A stretch of 64,000 nt of DNA, from contig JAUTCQ010000020.1 in assembly GCA_030673845.1 (NCBI GenBank), positions 124,001-188,000 on the forward strand. Direction: 5' to 3'. A program made the position numbers and the translations under genes. Below, piece by piece: positions 23,395-32,868 of this stretch. A model generated the notes under the pieces. That model had not been told where the DNA came from. It worked only from the letters and a program-made list of their open reading frames with translations, and searched no databases. Numbering within the stretch: the stretch's first letter is position 1; every line of letters begins with the position of its first letter. The DNA is from Verrucomicrobiota bacterium JB022 (GTDB lineage Bacteria > Verrucomicrobiota > Verrucomicrobiia > Opitutales > Oceanipulchritudinaceae).

Positions 23395-25833
23395 TCAGGA
23401 CCGCAGCTCGTAGCCGGTGCCCTTGGTCATCTGGTGCTGGATCTGGGTGAAGGCAGCGTTGACCTCCTTCTCCGTCAGCGTGCGGTCGGCGCTGCGGAAG
23501 GTGAGGCTGAAGGCGAGGCTCTTCTTGCCGTCGGGCAGGCCTTGACCGAGGTAGACGTCGAAGACTTCCACCTGCTCAAGGTCGAAATCCTTACCCGTGG
23601 CTTTGCGGCCAATGCCTTCCAGCTTGTTGCGCACCTTGCCGGAGGGCTCGGAGGCGTCGACCAGCAGGGCGAGGTCGCGCGTGGCGGTCGGGAACTGGCT
23701 GAAGCTGGAGTAGCGGGCGCGCTTGGCCGGGCGCTGCAGGAAGTCGGGCGTGAGCACGATTTCACCTGCCAGCACCCCACCCTCGATATCGGCATCGTGG
23801 GTCAGCTTGACGTCGAGCAGGCCGAATTGGGCCTCGAAGCCCATCTGCAGGCGTCCGAAGCCGGCACTGTGGCCGCCTTGCCAGACGCCGGTGCCTTCCA
23901 CCGGGCCAAAGCGGTCGGGCGTAACGCTGACGCCGCAGCCTTTGAGCACCTCCTGAATCAGGGCCGAAGCGGTGTAGAAGTCGGGCTGCTGGCGCTGGCT
24001 CCATTGCGAGGGCGCTTTTTGGCTGAGCACGAAGGCCACGGCGGTCAACTCATGGACTTGGCCCTTGAACTCACGGAACACGCGACCGGTCTCAAACAGG
24101 CGCTGCGGTTCGTTACCCCGGGCCTGGTTGAGTGCTAAACAGTCGAGCAGGCCGGGCAAGAGCGAGGGGCGCAGGTGGCTGGCGTCGCTGGCGAGCGGGT
24201 TTTGCAGCGCCAGATTGGTCGGGTTGGCCCCGGCGGCCCAGGTGCTCAGCTCGCTCTCGGGGCGCAGCGTGTAGTGCATCGCCTCGTTAAAGCCTTTGCC
24301 TAGGAGCAGTTGCGAAACGCGGCGCGTCAGGCGGGCAGAAGGGGCGTCCTCCGCCAGCAGGCTCGGGAAGCGACTGGTCGTGGCCGGGATCTTTTCGCAG
24401 CCGTAGATGCGCAGAATCTCTTCCACGAGGTCGATCGGGCGGTAAAGATCGAGGCGGAAGCTGGGGATGCCGACGCGGAGGGTCGTCTGGCCGTTGCTTT
24501 CTTCGCGGCGCACGTCCAGCTCCAGATAGCGCAGGCAGTCGACCACTTCGTTTTCCTCAATGGTGAAGCCGAGGCGGTCGTAGACGAACTGGAGCGGCAA
24601 GTCGATCGACTGCTCGATCAGCGGTGGTTCGCCCGCGCTAAGGGGCGGCCCCATCAGGTCGCCTCCCGTCACTTGCACGATCAGGTCGATGGCACGCATG
24701 GCGGCGTATTCGGCGCCCTTCGGGTCGATACCGCGCTCGTAGCGATAAGAGCTGTCGGAGGAAAGGCCGTATTGGCGGGAAGTGCGGCGAATGAACGACG
24801 CGCGGAAGTAGGCGACTTCGAGGAAAATATCCGTCGTGGTCTCGTCGACTTCGGCTTCGACCGAGCCCATGACGCCGGCGATGACCAGCGGGCGCTCAGC
24901 GTCGGCAATCACGAGTGTATCAGCCGTGAGGGTACGTTCCTTGTGGTCGAGGGTCGTGATCTTTTCGCCTTCGTTGGCCAGGCGGACGACGACGACGCTG
25001 CCCGCGATCTTCTTCACGTCGAAGGCGTGCATCGGGTGGCCCAGCTCATGCAACACGTAGTTGGTGATGTCGACGACGTTGTTGATCGGGCGCAGGCCGA
25101 TGGCCTGGAGGGCGCGCTTGAGCCACTTGGGGCTCTCCTGCACCTTCACATTGCGGATCGAGTAGCCAAGGTAGTGCGGGCAGCGCTCGTCGGCCTCTAC
25201 GCGAAGGCCCCCGACCAGTGAGCCGCGATGGGCGTTCGTGGGGTCGAGGCGGATCTCGGGGTAGCTCAGCTCGCGGCGGAACCAGGCTGACATTTCGCGC
25301 GCGATGCCGATGTGGCTCAGCGCGTCGGGGCGATTGGGCGTGATCTCGACGTCGAAGATCGTATCGTTGTCGGAGAACACCACGTTGATCGGCGTGCCGA
25401 CTTCGGGGCGCTCTTCGAGAATCGCGATGCCGTCGGACTCTTCGGCCAGACCAAGCTCGGACTCGCTGCAGAGCATACCATTGCTTTGCACACCCCGCAT
25501 CTTGCGCGGCTCGATGCGGAAGTCGCCCGGCAGCACGGCACCCGGGAGGGCGGCGATTACGCGGTCGTTCTGCTTGAAGTTCTTGGCACCGCAGATGATC
25601 TGCTGCGGCTCGCCCTGCCCCACGTCGACCTGACAGACGGAGAGCTTGTCCGCATCGGGGTGCGGCTCGTAGGAAAGGATCTCACCCACCACGACGTGAT
25701 CGAGCTGGGGTAACCCGGTCTGCTCGATGCCTTCGACTTCAAAGCCGACCATCGTCAGGGCATGGGCGATCGCCTCGTTGCTCTGATCGGCGAGGTCCAC
25801 GTAGCGCTGGAGCCAGTTACGGGAGATTTTCAT
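23395..25833 (-). CDS. pheT: Phenylalanyl-tRNA synthetase beta subunit
   Basis: Non-catalytic and editing half of the (alpha-beta)2 enzyme. From the ATG at 25833 it is 812 residues, near the typical 800. The start is MKISRNWLQRYVDL, followed by the EMAP/tRNA-binding domain (about 40-150, including HPDADKLSVCQVDVG). Then come B3/B4 (editing), B5 (about 405-475) and the C-terminal FDX-ACB anticodon-binding domain (about 720-812). The open frame continues 22 codons upstream through proline-rich non-homologous sequence and was not used. Seventy-five bases downstream of pheS. Confidence 0.97.
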   Translation of the reverse strand: MKISRNWLQRYVDLADQSNEAIAHALTMVGFEVEGIEQTGLPQLDHVVVGEILSYEPHPDADKLSVCQVDVGQGEPQQIICGAKNFKQNDRVIAALPGAVLPGDFRIEPRKMRGVQSNGMLCSESELGLAEESDGIAILEERPEVGTPINVVFSDNDTIFDVEITPNRPDALSHIGIAREMSAWFRRELSYPEIRLDPTNAHRGSLVGGLRVEADERCPHYLGYSIRNVKVQESPKWLKRALQAIGLRPINNVVDITNYVLHELGHPMHAFDVKKIAGSVVVVRLANEGEKITTLDHKERTLTADTLVIADAERPLVIAGVMGSVEAEVDETTTDIFLEVAYFRASFIRRTSRQYGLSSDSSYRYERGIDPKGAEYAAMRAIDLIVQVTGGDLMGPPLSAGEPPLIEQSIDLPLQFVYDRLGFTIEENEVVDCLRYLELDVRREESNGQTTLRVGIPSFRLDLYRPIDLVEEILRIYGCEKIPATTSRFPSLLAEDAPSARLTRRVSQLLLGKGFNEAMHYTLRPESELSTWAAGANPTNLALQNPLASDASHLRPSLLPGLLDCLALNQARGNEPQRLFETGRVFREFKGQVHELTAVAFVLSQKAPSQWSQRQQPDFYTASALIQEVLKGCGVSVTPDRFGPVEGTGVWQGGHSAGFGRLQMGFEAQFGLLDVKLTHDADIEGGVLAGEIVLTPDFLQRPAKRARYSSFSQFPTATRDLALLVDASEPSGKVRNKLEGIGRKATGKDFDLEQVEVFDVYLGQGLPDGKKSLAFSLTFRSADRTLTEKEVNAAFTQIQHQMTKGTGYELRS

Positions 25834-25908
25834 CGGTAAAAAACGGAAAAAGGGATGTTTGGGCAACGGCGGGGGCGCGTGCGGGCACGGGCTCCCCACC
25901 CCGGCGGC

Positions 25909-26949
25909 CTAGGCAAACTGGCGCAGCAGGCGCAGGTCGTTCTGGTAGAGGTAGCGGATGTCGTCGACACCGTAGAGCGTCATGGCGATGCGCTCGATGC
26001 CGAGGCCGAAGGCGTAGCCGCTCCACTCGTTGGGGTCGAGGCCCACTTCTTCGAACACCGCAGGGTCGACCATGCCGCAGCCCATGATCTCGATCCAGTC
26101 GCTGCCGACCTTGCCGAGGTGGCTGGCCTTGAAGTCGACCTCGAAGCTGGGCTCGGTGTAGCCAAAGTAGTGCGGGCGGAAGCGGATCTGCGCCTCGCTG
26201 CCGAGCAGGCTCTTGAAGAGGTAGTCCAGGTCCGCCTTCAGGTCGGTCACCGTCACGCCGCAGTCGACGTAGAGGGCTTCGATCTGGTGGAAATTGGCGC
26301 TATGGGTGGCGTCTGCCGTGTCGCGACGGAAGCAGCGGCCCGGGCAGAGAATGCGCAGCGGCGGCTTTTCGCTCAGCAAGGTGCGGATCTGCACGCTGGA
26401 GGTGTGCGTGCGCAGGAGGTAGCGCTCGGCAGCCTTACGCGAGACGTTGCCCACCTTGGCTTCGGGGTGCACGTAGTAGGTGTCCTGCGCGTCGCGGGCC
26501 GGGTGGTCGGCGGGGGTATTGAGCGCGTCGAAGCAGTAATACTCCGTCTCGATTTCCGGGCCGTCGGCCACGGTAAAGCCGATCTTGCGCATCACGCGGC
26601 AGATTTCTTCGCGCACCTGGGTGATGAGGTGCAGGCTGCCGGGCTGGGCGTCGGGGCTGGGCAGCGTCACGTCGACGGCGGGGCCCACGCGCTCTTGCAA
26701 GGCGGCGGCTTCGAGCGCGGCAAACTTGGCATCGTAGAGCTCCTGCAGGCGCGTCTTGTATTGGTTGATCAGCTTGCCGGCCTGGGGACGTTCGGCGGGC
26801 GAGAGCTTGCCGATGGTCTTGGTGACGGCCGTAAAGCTGCCGTTGGGCCCGCTAATCGTCGCCCGGTACTGCTCAAAGGCGGCCGGGGTCTGGACTGAGG
26901 GAAGGTCGCGCTCTACTTGCGCGATGATCGCTTGCAATTCCGCTTCCAT
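25909..26949 (-). CDS. pheS: Phenylalanyl-tRNA synthetase alpha subunit
   Basis: Catalytic subunit that forms phenylalanyl-adenylate and charges tRNA-Phe. The ATG at 26949 gives 346 residues (family about 330-350). An N-terminal coiled coil (1-95) precedes the class II core. Motif 2 is LRILCPGRCFRRD and motif 3 is GYAFGLGIERIAM. ATHSANFHQIE, the phenylalanine-binding loop, is intact. Longer in-frame upstream sequence shows no homology. First gene of the pheS-pheT pair; an upstream terminator at 27065-27099 isolates it. Confidence 0.97.
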   Translation of the reverse strand: MEAELQAIIAQVERDLPSVQTPAAFEQYRATISGPNGSFTAVTKTIGKLSPAERPQAGKLINQYKTRLQELYDAKFAALEAAALQERVGPAVDVTLPSPDAQPGSLHLITQVREEICRVMRKIGFTVADGPEIETEYYCFDALNTPADHPARDAQDTYYVHPEAKVGNVSRKAAERYLLRTHTSSVQIRTLLSEKPPLRILCPGRCFRRDTADATHSANFHQIEALYVDCGVTVTDLKADLDYLFKSLLGSEAQIRFRPHYFGYTEPSFEVDFKASHLGKVGSDWIEIMGCGMVDPAVFEEVGLDPNEWSGYAFGLGIERIAMTLYGVDDIRYLYQNDLRLLRQFA

Positions 26950-27064
26950 GGGTTGGGTTGTCCAAGCCACACCATTGGCCTGCCTTTGGCAAGGCGAGAA
27001 ACGAATCGGCCGGGGCTCGATCTGCTTGAAGTTGAGGAATAGCTCGCAAGCCTCCCACACAGAC

Positions 27065-27099
27065 AAAAAAATCGGCGGTCGCGTGATTGCGACCGCCGA
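27065..27099 (-). terminator. Rho-independent terminator after the 138-residue exported protein gene
   Basis: Perfect 11-bp stem TCGGCGGTCGC / GCGACCGCCGA with a 6-base loop; on the - strand it is followed by seven T residues. Confidence 0.92.
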
Positions 27100-27134
27100 A
27101 TGTTTTCTCAAGTTCTCGGTTACACTGTAAAGCT

Positions 27135-27551
27135 CTAGAGGTGGCTGCCCGCTTTGGCCTCGTCTTTGCCCGGGTTCCAGGCAGAGAGGCATTTGAAGCG
27201 GCTGGCCTTGAAGCAGCGGTCGTCGAAGGCGAGGCGGAGGCGTTCGAGCGCTTCCCATTCCTTCGAGCCCAGCATCTGCTGCATACCGGCGACCGATTCA
27301 CGGTCGTCAAAATTGTCTTCGGCCACATCGCCTGCGGTGGCGGTTTCCAGCTCGCCCAGGTCGTGGTGGCTTTCCCAGCCGATCTCGTCGAGCTCCCACA
27401 GCAACAGGATCGCCTCCGCCATCGCGTCGGACTCTACCAGAAAGGCGTCCGCCGGCTCCTGCACTTCGGCTTCAACCGGGTTGGCAGACAGTGCGAAGGG
27501 AAGTGCCAGCAGGGCACCCAAGGTCAGGATTGTTTGCGGGATCAGCTGCAC
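27135..27551 (-). CDS. Hypothetical exported protein
   Basis: Not recognised. The GTG at 27551 gives 138 residues with a good signal peptide (about 1-24: ILTLGALLALPFALSA, likely cut after ALSA or just beyond). The mature part is acidic and helical, rich in Glu and Asp to about residue 100. Two Cys occur near the C-terminus (DDRCFKASRFKCLSAW), possibly a disulfide. The open frame continues upstream to 27761 but that part has no protein-like character. It has its own strong terminator, so it is transcribed independently of pheS and rplT. Confidence 0.6.
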   Translation of the reverse strand: MQLIPQTILTLGALLALPFALSANPVEAEVQEPADAFLVESDAMAEAILLLWELDEIGWESHHDLGELETATAGDVAEDNFDDRESVAGMQQMLGSKEWEALERLRLAFDDRCFKASRFKCLSAWNPGKDEAKAGSHL

Positions 27552-27716
27552 GATACGGGGCGAGTAAAGCGGTGGGAGAGCGGGGCTTTGCTTTGACAGT
27601 GGCAAACATACCAGATTCACCCCGCTACGGGTAAAGTTTGGGACGGGCGGTAGATACGCTCCATCGAAGGTAGCCCAAGGTCGAGCCTCCTGCAACCGCA
27701 GGTGCCTTACGGGCGT

Positions 27717-27747
27717 AAAAAAGCCCGTGGCCGGGGGGCGCACGGGC
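27717..27747 (-). terminator. Rho-independent terminator after rplT
   Basis: Perfect stem GCCCGTG / CACGGGC around an 11-base GC-rich loop, followed on the - strand by six T residues. Confidence 0.93.
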
Positions 27748-27774
27748 GAGGAAAAAGTCACAGGGTCCGAAGCC

Positions 27775-28140
27775 TTAAGCGGCTTGCTGAACGGCTTCCT
27801 TGGCCTTGACGATCAGGGCCTTGAAAGCGGCCTCGTCGTGGATGGCCAGCTCGGAGAGGGCCTTGCGGTCCAGCTCGATGTTCAGGATGCGCAGACCGGC
27901 CATGAAACGGGAGTAGTTGATCCCTTCTTCGCGGCAGGCGGCGTTGATACGGACGATCCAGAGGCTACGGAACTCGCGCTTCTTGACGCGACGGTCGCGA
28001 TAGGAAAACTGACCGGCGCGGTCGACCGCTTGCTTGGCATAACGGTAGAGGCGGCTGGCGTTTCCGAAGTAGCCCTTGGCTTGCTTCAGCTTGCGCTGGT
28101 GCCGCTTGCGGGTGGCGGCAACATTACGTGATTTCGGCAT
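27775..28140 (-). CDS. rplT: 50S ribosomal protein L20
   Basis: Binds 23S rRNA early in 50S assembly. At 121 residues it has normal length. The basic N-terminal extension ([22 protein letters not shown]) and [24 protein letters not shown] and ELAIHD are all diagnostic. It lies 92 bases downstream of rpmI on the same strand. In many bacteria L20 represses its own operon through an mRNA leader; no such structure was established here. No Shine-Dalgarno is visible. Confidence 0.97.
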   Translation of the reverse strand: MPKSRNVAATRKRHQRKLKQAKGYFGNASRLYRYAKQAVDRAGQFSYRDRRVKKREFRSLWIVRINAACREEGINYSRFMAGLRILNIELDRKALSELAIHDEAAFKALIVKAKEAVQQAA

Positions 28141-28232
28141 GTTTTGTTATTTTGGTAGCGTGGCTGGAGGGTCGCCGAGCGGTGCTCACCCTCTCGAGCC
28201 GGATGATTCTTCAGTCAGTTCGAGGGCGGGCT

Positions 28233-28427
28233 TTAGAACATGCCCGGGCAGGCAATCTTCACAAAGCGGGTCACGCCGTTGCTGCATTGCTGGTCCTGGC
28301 GCATCTTGCGCTTCTGCTTCACGGTCTTGTTCCGCAGAAAGTGCCGGTGCCCAGCCTTGCGACGCATGACCTTGCCGGAAGCCGTAACCTTGAACTTCTT
28401 GGCGATGGATTTGCGGGTTTTGATCAT
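28233..28427 (-). CDS. rpmI: 50S ribosomal protein L35
   Basis: A 64-residue protein from the ATG at 28427. The pattern [31 protein letters not shown] and KRKMRQ is that of L35. The open frame extends 21 codons upstream without homology. Upstream sequence is CTCCCCTTTCTC, with no Shine-Dalgarno. The rpmI-rplT pair is present but infC, its usual third member, is not found upstream. Confidence 0.95.
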   Translation of the reverse strand: MIKTRKSIAKKFKVTASGKVMRRKAGHRHFLRNKTVKQKRKMRQDQQCSNGVTRFVKIACPGMF

Positions 28428-28815
28428 GAGAAAGGGGAGATAGAGCCAAAACTGGGGCACCCGGTAAAGAAAAAAATTATTTTCGAGCATTTTCCTTCAG
28501 TTGAGCGTCCATTCTTGCAGGTGGGAAAGTCTAGACACTTGACATTTCCGATACGCGACGGTGACAGGTTGTAGTATCGACAAGGCTACCACACCCCATG
28601 GCCCACCATCAGCCTCACTACTAGTCCATTTGATTGACAACCCCAATAAACTCCTAGAACGTCGGCAGCCATGGCTGCACGCAAGCGCACGCCCCTGCGA
28701 GCCCCGACGTGCCCCGGACAGCGAACCCCCTGCGGCGTCCTCAACAGTTGATACCGTACGGCCCGCCACCGGAACCTCCTTACGAACCAACCCTGACAAA
28801 GTTCACCACCCTATT
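28428..28815. other. Divergent intergenic region rpmI / TonB2-type operon
   Basis: About 390 bases without a supported gene. It holds the leaders of rpmI-rplT (leftward) and of the TonB-type operon (rightward). TTGACA hexamers occur at 28539 and 28634, each lacking a convincing -10 at 16-18 bases. A perfect GTCTAGAC palindrome lies near 28529. AT-rich sequence at 28470-28500 is on the rpmI side. Confidence 0.4.
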
Positions 28816-29598
28816 ATGAAGAAGACGACCCGCTTTGGCCTGTGTGCAGTCGCTTTGTGCGCGACGTCACTTGCCGCGCAACAAAACACTGCGGCCGTAA
28901 AGCAAGAAATCGACAGCACCCGCAACTCGATTTCGGAATACGTCCGCGTGCGGCAAGATATTGCAAAAGCGCGCAACGAATGGCAGGCAGAGAAGGAAAT
29001 CATCCAGCGCCGGATCGACCTGTTCGAACAGGAAAAGGCCGACCTGCAGGAGCGCATCGCCACGGCTCAAGAGAGGGCGTCCTCCGCTCAGCAGGTGATT
29101 TCGGAAAAGCGCAGCCAGATCAGCCAGCTGACCTCCGCCACCAACGTGGTGCGTGACAAGCTGCCCGACTACGAAGCGCAGATCGCCGCCATGATCGACT
29201 ACCTCCCCGCCCCGCTCAAGCGGGACGTCGAGAAGCTCACCCCCTCACTGGGCAAGGGCCCGGTCTCCAACCGCATGGCGGTGGTGATCGGCATCCTCAA
29301 CCAGATCGAGCGCTTCAACTCCCAGTTCATCATCACGACCGACCTGAAGCAAACGGCCGACGGCCAGAGCAAGTCGGTCGATGTGCTCTACCTCGGGCTC
29401 GCCCAAGCCTACTATGTGGACCAGGAAGGCACGATCGCCGGGATCGGCACGCCCGCCAAGGGCGGCTGGCAGTGGACCGAGCGCAACGACCTCGCCCCGC
29501 AGATCCAGAAGGCGTTCATCTACTACCGTGGCGACGTGAAGCCGGCCGAGTTCGTCGAACTGCCGATCAACGTAACCGACGTCCGCCCCTCCCGCTAA
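28816..29598 (+). CDS. DUF3450 periplasmic coiled-coil protein of a TonB2-type system
   Basis: A 260-residue exported protein. The signal peptide MKKTTRFGLCAVALCATSL ends at about residue 22 (LAAQQ). Residues about 25-115 are a long charged coiled coil; the C-terminal part, with LYLGLAQAYYVDQEG and GWQW, matches DUF3450. In Vibrio the DUF3450 gene opens the ttpC-exbB2-exbD2-tonB2-TPR cluster, and the order here is the same. Its role is thought to be periplasmic support of the TonB motor. The open frame continues upstream to 28561 without homology. Thirty-six bases to the next gene. Confidence 0.87.
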   Translation: MKKTTRFGLCAVALCATSLAAQQNTAAVKQEIDSTRNSISEYVRVRQDIAKARNEWQAEKEIIQRRIDLFEQEKADLQERIATAQERASSAQQVISEKRSQISQLTSATNVVRDKLPDYEAQIAAMIDYLPAPLKRDVEKLTPSLGKGPVSNRMAVVIGILNQIERFNSQFIITTDLKQTADGQSKSVDVLYLGLAQAYYVDQEGTIAGIGTPAKGGWQWTERNDLAPQIQKAFIYYRGDVKPAEFVELPINVTDVRPSR

Positions 29599-29634
29599 CA
29601 TCTGGCTGCACATCGCACCCTTAGAGAGCACACT

Positions 29635-31038
29635 ATGAAAAAGGCTTTATCCCTCCTTTTGCTCGCCGGCACGACCCTGAGCCTCAGCGCCCAGAACTTT
29701 GACCAGGCACAAGGCCAGATCAGCGATCGGCTTGAGCAAGCGACCCAGGAATTCGCTGCCCTGCAGCAAGAAATCAATGCCGAGAAGCCCGACCTGGCGG
29801 CCCGCCTCGACATTCTGGAGCAGGAAGTCGCGAACCTGCGCTCCGAGTTCCAGAACTCCCAGCGCGTGACGCAGACCCTCGACGTCGAGACCAGCCAGCT
29901 CGACCGCACGATCAGCCAATCGCAGCAGGCCAACCAATACCTGCAGAACACGCTGTTCAACGACTACTTCAACCGCCTGCAGACCTCGCTGAACCCGGCC
30001 GAAATCCCGGTCTACTTCAGCACGCTCAATGGCGCGATCGAAGCCGCCCAGGCCGAGAGCGACCTCTCCGACAGCGAGATTTTCAACCGCCAGCTCCAAG
30101 TCCTCGACACCGCCGTCAACCGCTCGTGGGAGCTGATCGGCGGCAAGACCTTCGAAGGCAAGGCACAAGTGCGCGGCTCCGGCACGATCCTCGACGGCTC
30201 GTTCGTCCAGGCCGGCCCCGTCTCCTACTTCGTTTCGGCTGACGGCAGCACGGTGGGCCTGACCCGCCAGGAAATCGACAACCGCGCCGAAGTCTTCCCC
30301 CTGCCCCAGTTCCAGCAAAGCATTGCCGCTGCCGTTCAGGGCGAAGGCACCCTCCCGATCGACACCACCGGCGGTGAAGCCGTCGAAAACGTGGTGCAGA
30401 GCCTGAGCCTCGTGCAAGAGTTCGAAGCTGGTGGCTTTGCGATGTGGCCGATCCTCGGCTTCTTCATCGCCGCCATGATCGTGGCCGTCTTCAAGCTCAT
30501 CGAGCTGATGAGCGTGCGCAAGGCCAAGGCCTCCGACCTGGAGAAGATCCTCGGCCACCTCCGCAATGGCGACCAGAGCGCGGCGCTGGCCCACGCCAAG
30601 AGCGTCGGCGGCCCCGCCGGTCGCATGCTCACCGTGGCAGTGGAAAACGCCGACCAGGACAAGGAAGTGATCGACGAAGTGCTCTACGAGCAAATCATCG
30701 CCACCCAGCCCAAGCTGGAGCGTTTCCTCGCCTTCATCGCCGTGACGGCCGCCGTGGCCCCGCTGCTCGGTCTGCTCGGCACCGTGACGGGTATGATCAA
30801 GACCTTCAAGCTGATCACCATCGTGGGTACCGGCGACGCCAAGAGCCTCTCCTCCGGTATTTCCGAAGCGCTGATCACCACCAAGTGGGGTCTGATCGTG
30901 GCCATCCCGACGCTCGTCATTCACGCGATGCTCAGCCGCAAGGCCAAGGGCGTGATCGGCTCGCTCGAACAGACGGCCGTCGGCTTCGTGAACGGGATCG
31001 TCGAGATGCGCGTCGAAGAAGCCAACCGCTCCGCCTAA
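29635..31038 (+). CDS. TtpC-like MotA/TolQ/ExbB proton-channel protein with periplasmic coiled-coil domain
   Basis: A 467-residue protein. A signal peptide (1-20) is followed by a periplasmic coiled coil (about 20-110) and a beta-rich region (about 170-240). The ExbB/TolQ domain begins with the membrane segment FAMWPILGFFIAAMIVAVFKL (about 263-284), and paired membrane helices follow at about 365-390 and 415-435, with the family block VAPLLGLLGTVTGMI. This is the TtpC architecture of the Vibrio TonB2 system, in which it is required alongside ExbB2 and ExbD2. Fifteen bases to exbB. Confidence 0.9.
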   Translation: MKKALSLLLLAGTTLSLSAQNFDQAQGQISDRLEQATQEFAALQQEINAEKPDLAARLDILEQEVANLRSEFQNSQRVTQTLDVETSQLDRTISQSQQANQYLQNTLFNDYFNRLQTSLNPAEIPVYFSTLNGAIEAAQAESDLSDSEIFNRQLQVLDTAVNRSWELIGGKTFEGKAQVRGSGTILDGSFVQAGPVSYFVSADGSTVGLTRQEIDNRAEVFPLPQFQQSIAAAVQGEGTLPIDTTGGEAVENVVQSLSLVQEFEAGGFAMWPILGFFIAAMIVAVFKLIELMSVRKAKASDLEKILGHLRNGDQSAALAHAKSVGGPAGRMLTVAVENADQDKEVIDEVLYEQIIATQPKLERFLAFIAVTAAVAPLLGLLGTVTGMIKTFKLITIVGTGDAKSLSSGISEALITTKWGLIVAIPTLVIHAMLSRKAKGVIGSLEQTAVGFVNGIVEMRVEEANRSA

Positions 31039-31053
31039 CCCCCACCCCACCGA

Positions 31054-31767
31054 ATGATGCCATTCATGCACCTGCTCGCCCAAGCAACCGCCGATAGCGA
31101 TCAGTCGCTATCCGCGGCGGAGCAGGCTCGGCTGGTGGGCGGCCCCGAGAGCCTGTTCTCCGCAGAGGGCTTAGATTTCATCGTAGGTATCTGGAGGGAG
31201 GGCGGCTGGCTGATGATCCCGCTCGCCATCCTCGCCATCTTCATCTACTTCGAAGCCATAGCCGTTATTCTGCGCCTCAAACGCGCCAAGCTGAAGAAAA
31301 CGCCCAAGAAGACCTGGGAACCGTGGCTCGACCAGCCCGGCCAAGGCACTGGGCACGTCGGCCAGGTCGTGCGCTTCGTGCGCGGCGACCACGACACCTT
31401 CGGTGAGGAAAACCTCCTTCGCGTCGAGGCCGTGCGCGCCCGGATCGTCCCGGACATCAATGCGCGCATTACCGTAATCAGCACCCTGGTGACGATTGCC
31501 CCCCTCATGGGCCTCCTTGGCACCGTGATCGGCATGCTCGACACCTTCCGTGGCCTCTCCAGCGCGTCTGGACAAGCGGCGGAACTGGTGGCGGAAGGTA
31601 TCCGCGTCGCCCTCATCACGACCCAGACGGGCCTGATGATCGCGATTCCCGGCTACCTCTTCCTCGCCTGGGTCGTGCGTGAGCGTAACCGCTACCTTGC
31701 GTTCCTCGCCCAGCTCGAGACCGCCGTGGTGCAGCGCATCCACCGCCAACACAACCAAGCTGCCTAA
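31054..31767 (+). CDS. exbB: ExbB-like proton channel subunit
   Basis: A 237-residue inner-membrane protein with three membrane segments (about 50-73, 145-170 and 190-212). The family block ISTLVTIAPLMGLLGTVIGML is in the second segment, with the conserved Thr/Pro pattern; the third has TTQTGLMIAIPGYL. With ExbD it forms the proton-driven motor that energises TonB. The N-terminal 40 residues lie in the periplasm and are longer than in minimal ExbB2. Five bases separate it from exbD. Confidence 0.9.
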   Translation: MMPFMHLLAQATADSDQSLSAAEQARLVGGPESLFSAEGLDFIVGIWREGGWLMIPLAILAIFIYFEAIAVILRLKRAKLKKTPKKTWEPWLDQPGQGTGHVGQVVRFVRGDHDTFGEENLLRVEAVRARIVPDINARITVISTLVTIAPLMGLLGTVIGMLDTFRGLSSASGQAAELVAEGIRVALITTQTGLMIAIPGYLFLAWVVRERNRYLAFLAQLETAVVQRIHRQHNQAA

Positions 31768-31772
31768 ACGCC

Positions 31773-32183
31773 ATGGCCAAACGAGGAACTCTCAACCAGG
31801 AAGCGGAAGTCAGCGATATCAACATCTCTCCGATGATTGATATGGTGTTCATCCTGCTGATCTTCTTCATCGTGACGACGGTCTTCACGCAGGAGCCGGG
31901 GGTGGAAGTCGTGCGGGAAACCGCCACGACGGAATTCCAGCTCGAGCGCAACGCGATCCTGATCGCCGTCACCGACCAAGGTGAAGTGTGGTACGGTGGC
32001 CAGCCCATCGGCGTCACCGGCGTTCGCCCCGTCGTCGTCCGCAACGTGTCGGAAAACTCGCGCATGCCGGTGATTATCCAGCCGGACCGCGCCGCGCCAT
32101 CCGACATCGTCATCCGCGTCGTCAACGAAGCGAAGTACGCCTCCGCCACCACGCCGGTCTACTTCTCGACCATCAACGACTAA
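31773..32183 (+). CDS. exbD: ExbD/TolR-family biopolymer transport protein
   Basis: A 136-residue protein with one N-terminal membrane segment (about 21-40). The proton-carrying aspartate is Asp23 in ISPMIDMVFILLIFFIV, the family signature. The periplasmic domain (about 45-130) has the split-barrel fold pattern of ExbD/TolR. Forms the stator pore with ExbB. Within the operon, 12 bases before tonB. Confidence 0.92.
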   Translation: MAKRGTLNQEAEVSDINISPMIDMVFILLIFFIVTTVFTQEPGVEVVRETATTEFQLERNAILIAVTDQGEVWYGGQPIGVTGVRPVVVRNVSENSRMPVIIQPDRAAPSDIVIRVVNEAKYASATTPVYFSTIND

Positions 32184-32195
32184 CCCCTGCCTCCC

Positions 32196-32843
32196 ATGAG
32201 CAAGAGCCATATTCCACCGAATTTGAAGCCGGAGGTGCCGTTTTCCCTCATCACCGGGCTCATCCTTGCGCTCGTCGTGATGCTGCTCCTCCCCATCAGC
32301 CAGTACATCACTGGCATGACGGACAATGACAAGCAGGAGGTCGACATCGTTGATTACCAGCCGCCGCAGATGGACGACATCACCCCGCCGCCCCCGGAAG
32401 AACCCGAGGAGCAGGAAATTGAGGAAATGGAGCAGGAATTCGAGCCGCCGTCGATCGAGCAGCTTGAGCTTTCCCTCAATTCCGACCTTTCCGGCCTCGC
32501 CGGTGGCGACTTCACGATGCCGTCTCTCGACCTGGGCCAGCAGATGAGCGAAATCATCTACGAGCTCAGCGACCTCACCCAAAAGCCCAACATGGTGGGG
32601 CGCCCCAACATCCAATACCCCCTCGAGCTGAAGAACCAGCGCGTGGAGGGCGAGGTGATTGTGCGCTTCGTCGTAAAGGCTGACGGTTCGGTCGGTGAAA
32701 TCCGCGTCGAAAAGTCGGACCACCCCCTCTTTGAAGAAGCCGTGGTGCGCGCCCTGCGCCGTCTGCGTTTCGAACCAGGACAAAAGGACGGCAAGGCCGT
32801 GAACGTCTGGGTTCGTCAACCCTTCCCCTTCAATTTAAGATAG
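32196..32843 (+). CDS. tonB: TonB energy transducer (TonB2-type)
   Basis: A 215-residue protein. A membrane anchor (about 17-37) is followed by an acidic proline-rich linker (PPQMDDITPPPPEEPEE) and a C-terminal TonB domain. The domain carries PNIQYPLELKNQRVEGEVIVRF, VRALRRLRFEPGQKDGKAV and ends in a VRQPFPFNL strand. It couples ExbB/ExbD motor energy to outer-membrane receptors, one of which is encoded at 51062-54178. The gene is fifth in the six-gene operon. A close paralogue lies 1.7 kb downstream. Confidence 0.93.
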   Translation: MSKSHIPPNLKPEVPFSLITGLILALVVMLLLPISQYITGMTDNDKQEVDIVDYQPPQMDDITPPPPEEPEEQEIEEMEQEFEPPSIEQLELSLNSDLSGLAGGDFTMPSLDLGQQMSEIIYELSDLTQKPNMVGRPNIQYPLELKNQRVEGEVIVRFVVKADGSVGEIRVEKSDHPLFEEAVVRALRRLRFEPGQKDGKAVNVWVRQPFPFNLR

Positions 32844-32868
32844 TTTGATACGCCTTCATTCCTACGTC

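Noticed and set aside
28491-28815. Possible infC upstream of rpmI
   Set aside because: None of the open frames there resembles IF3, and the region lacks coding character.
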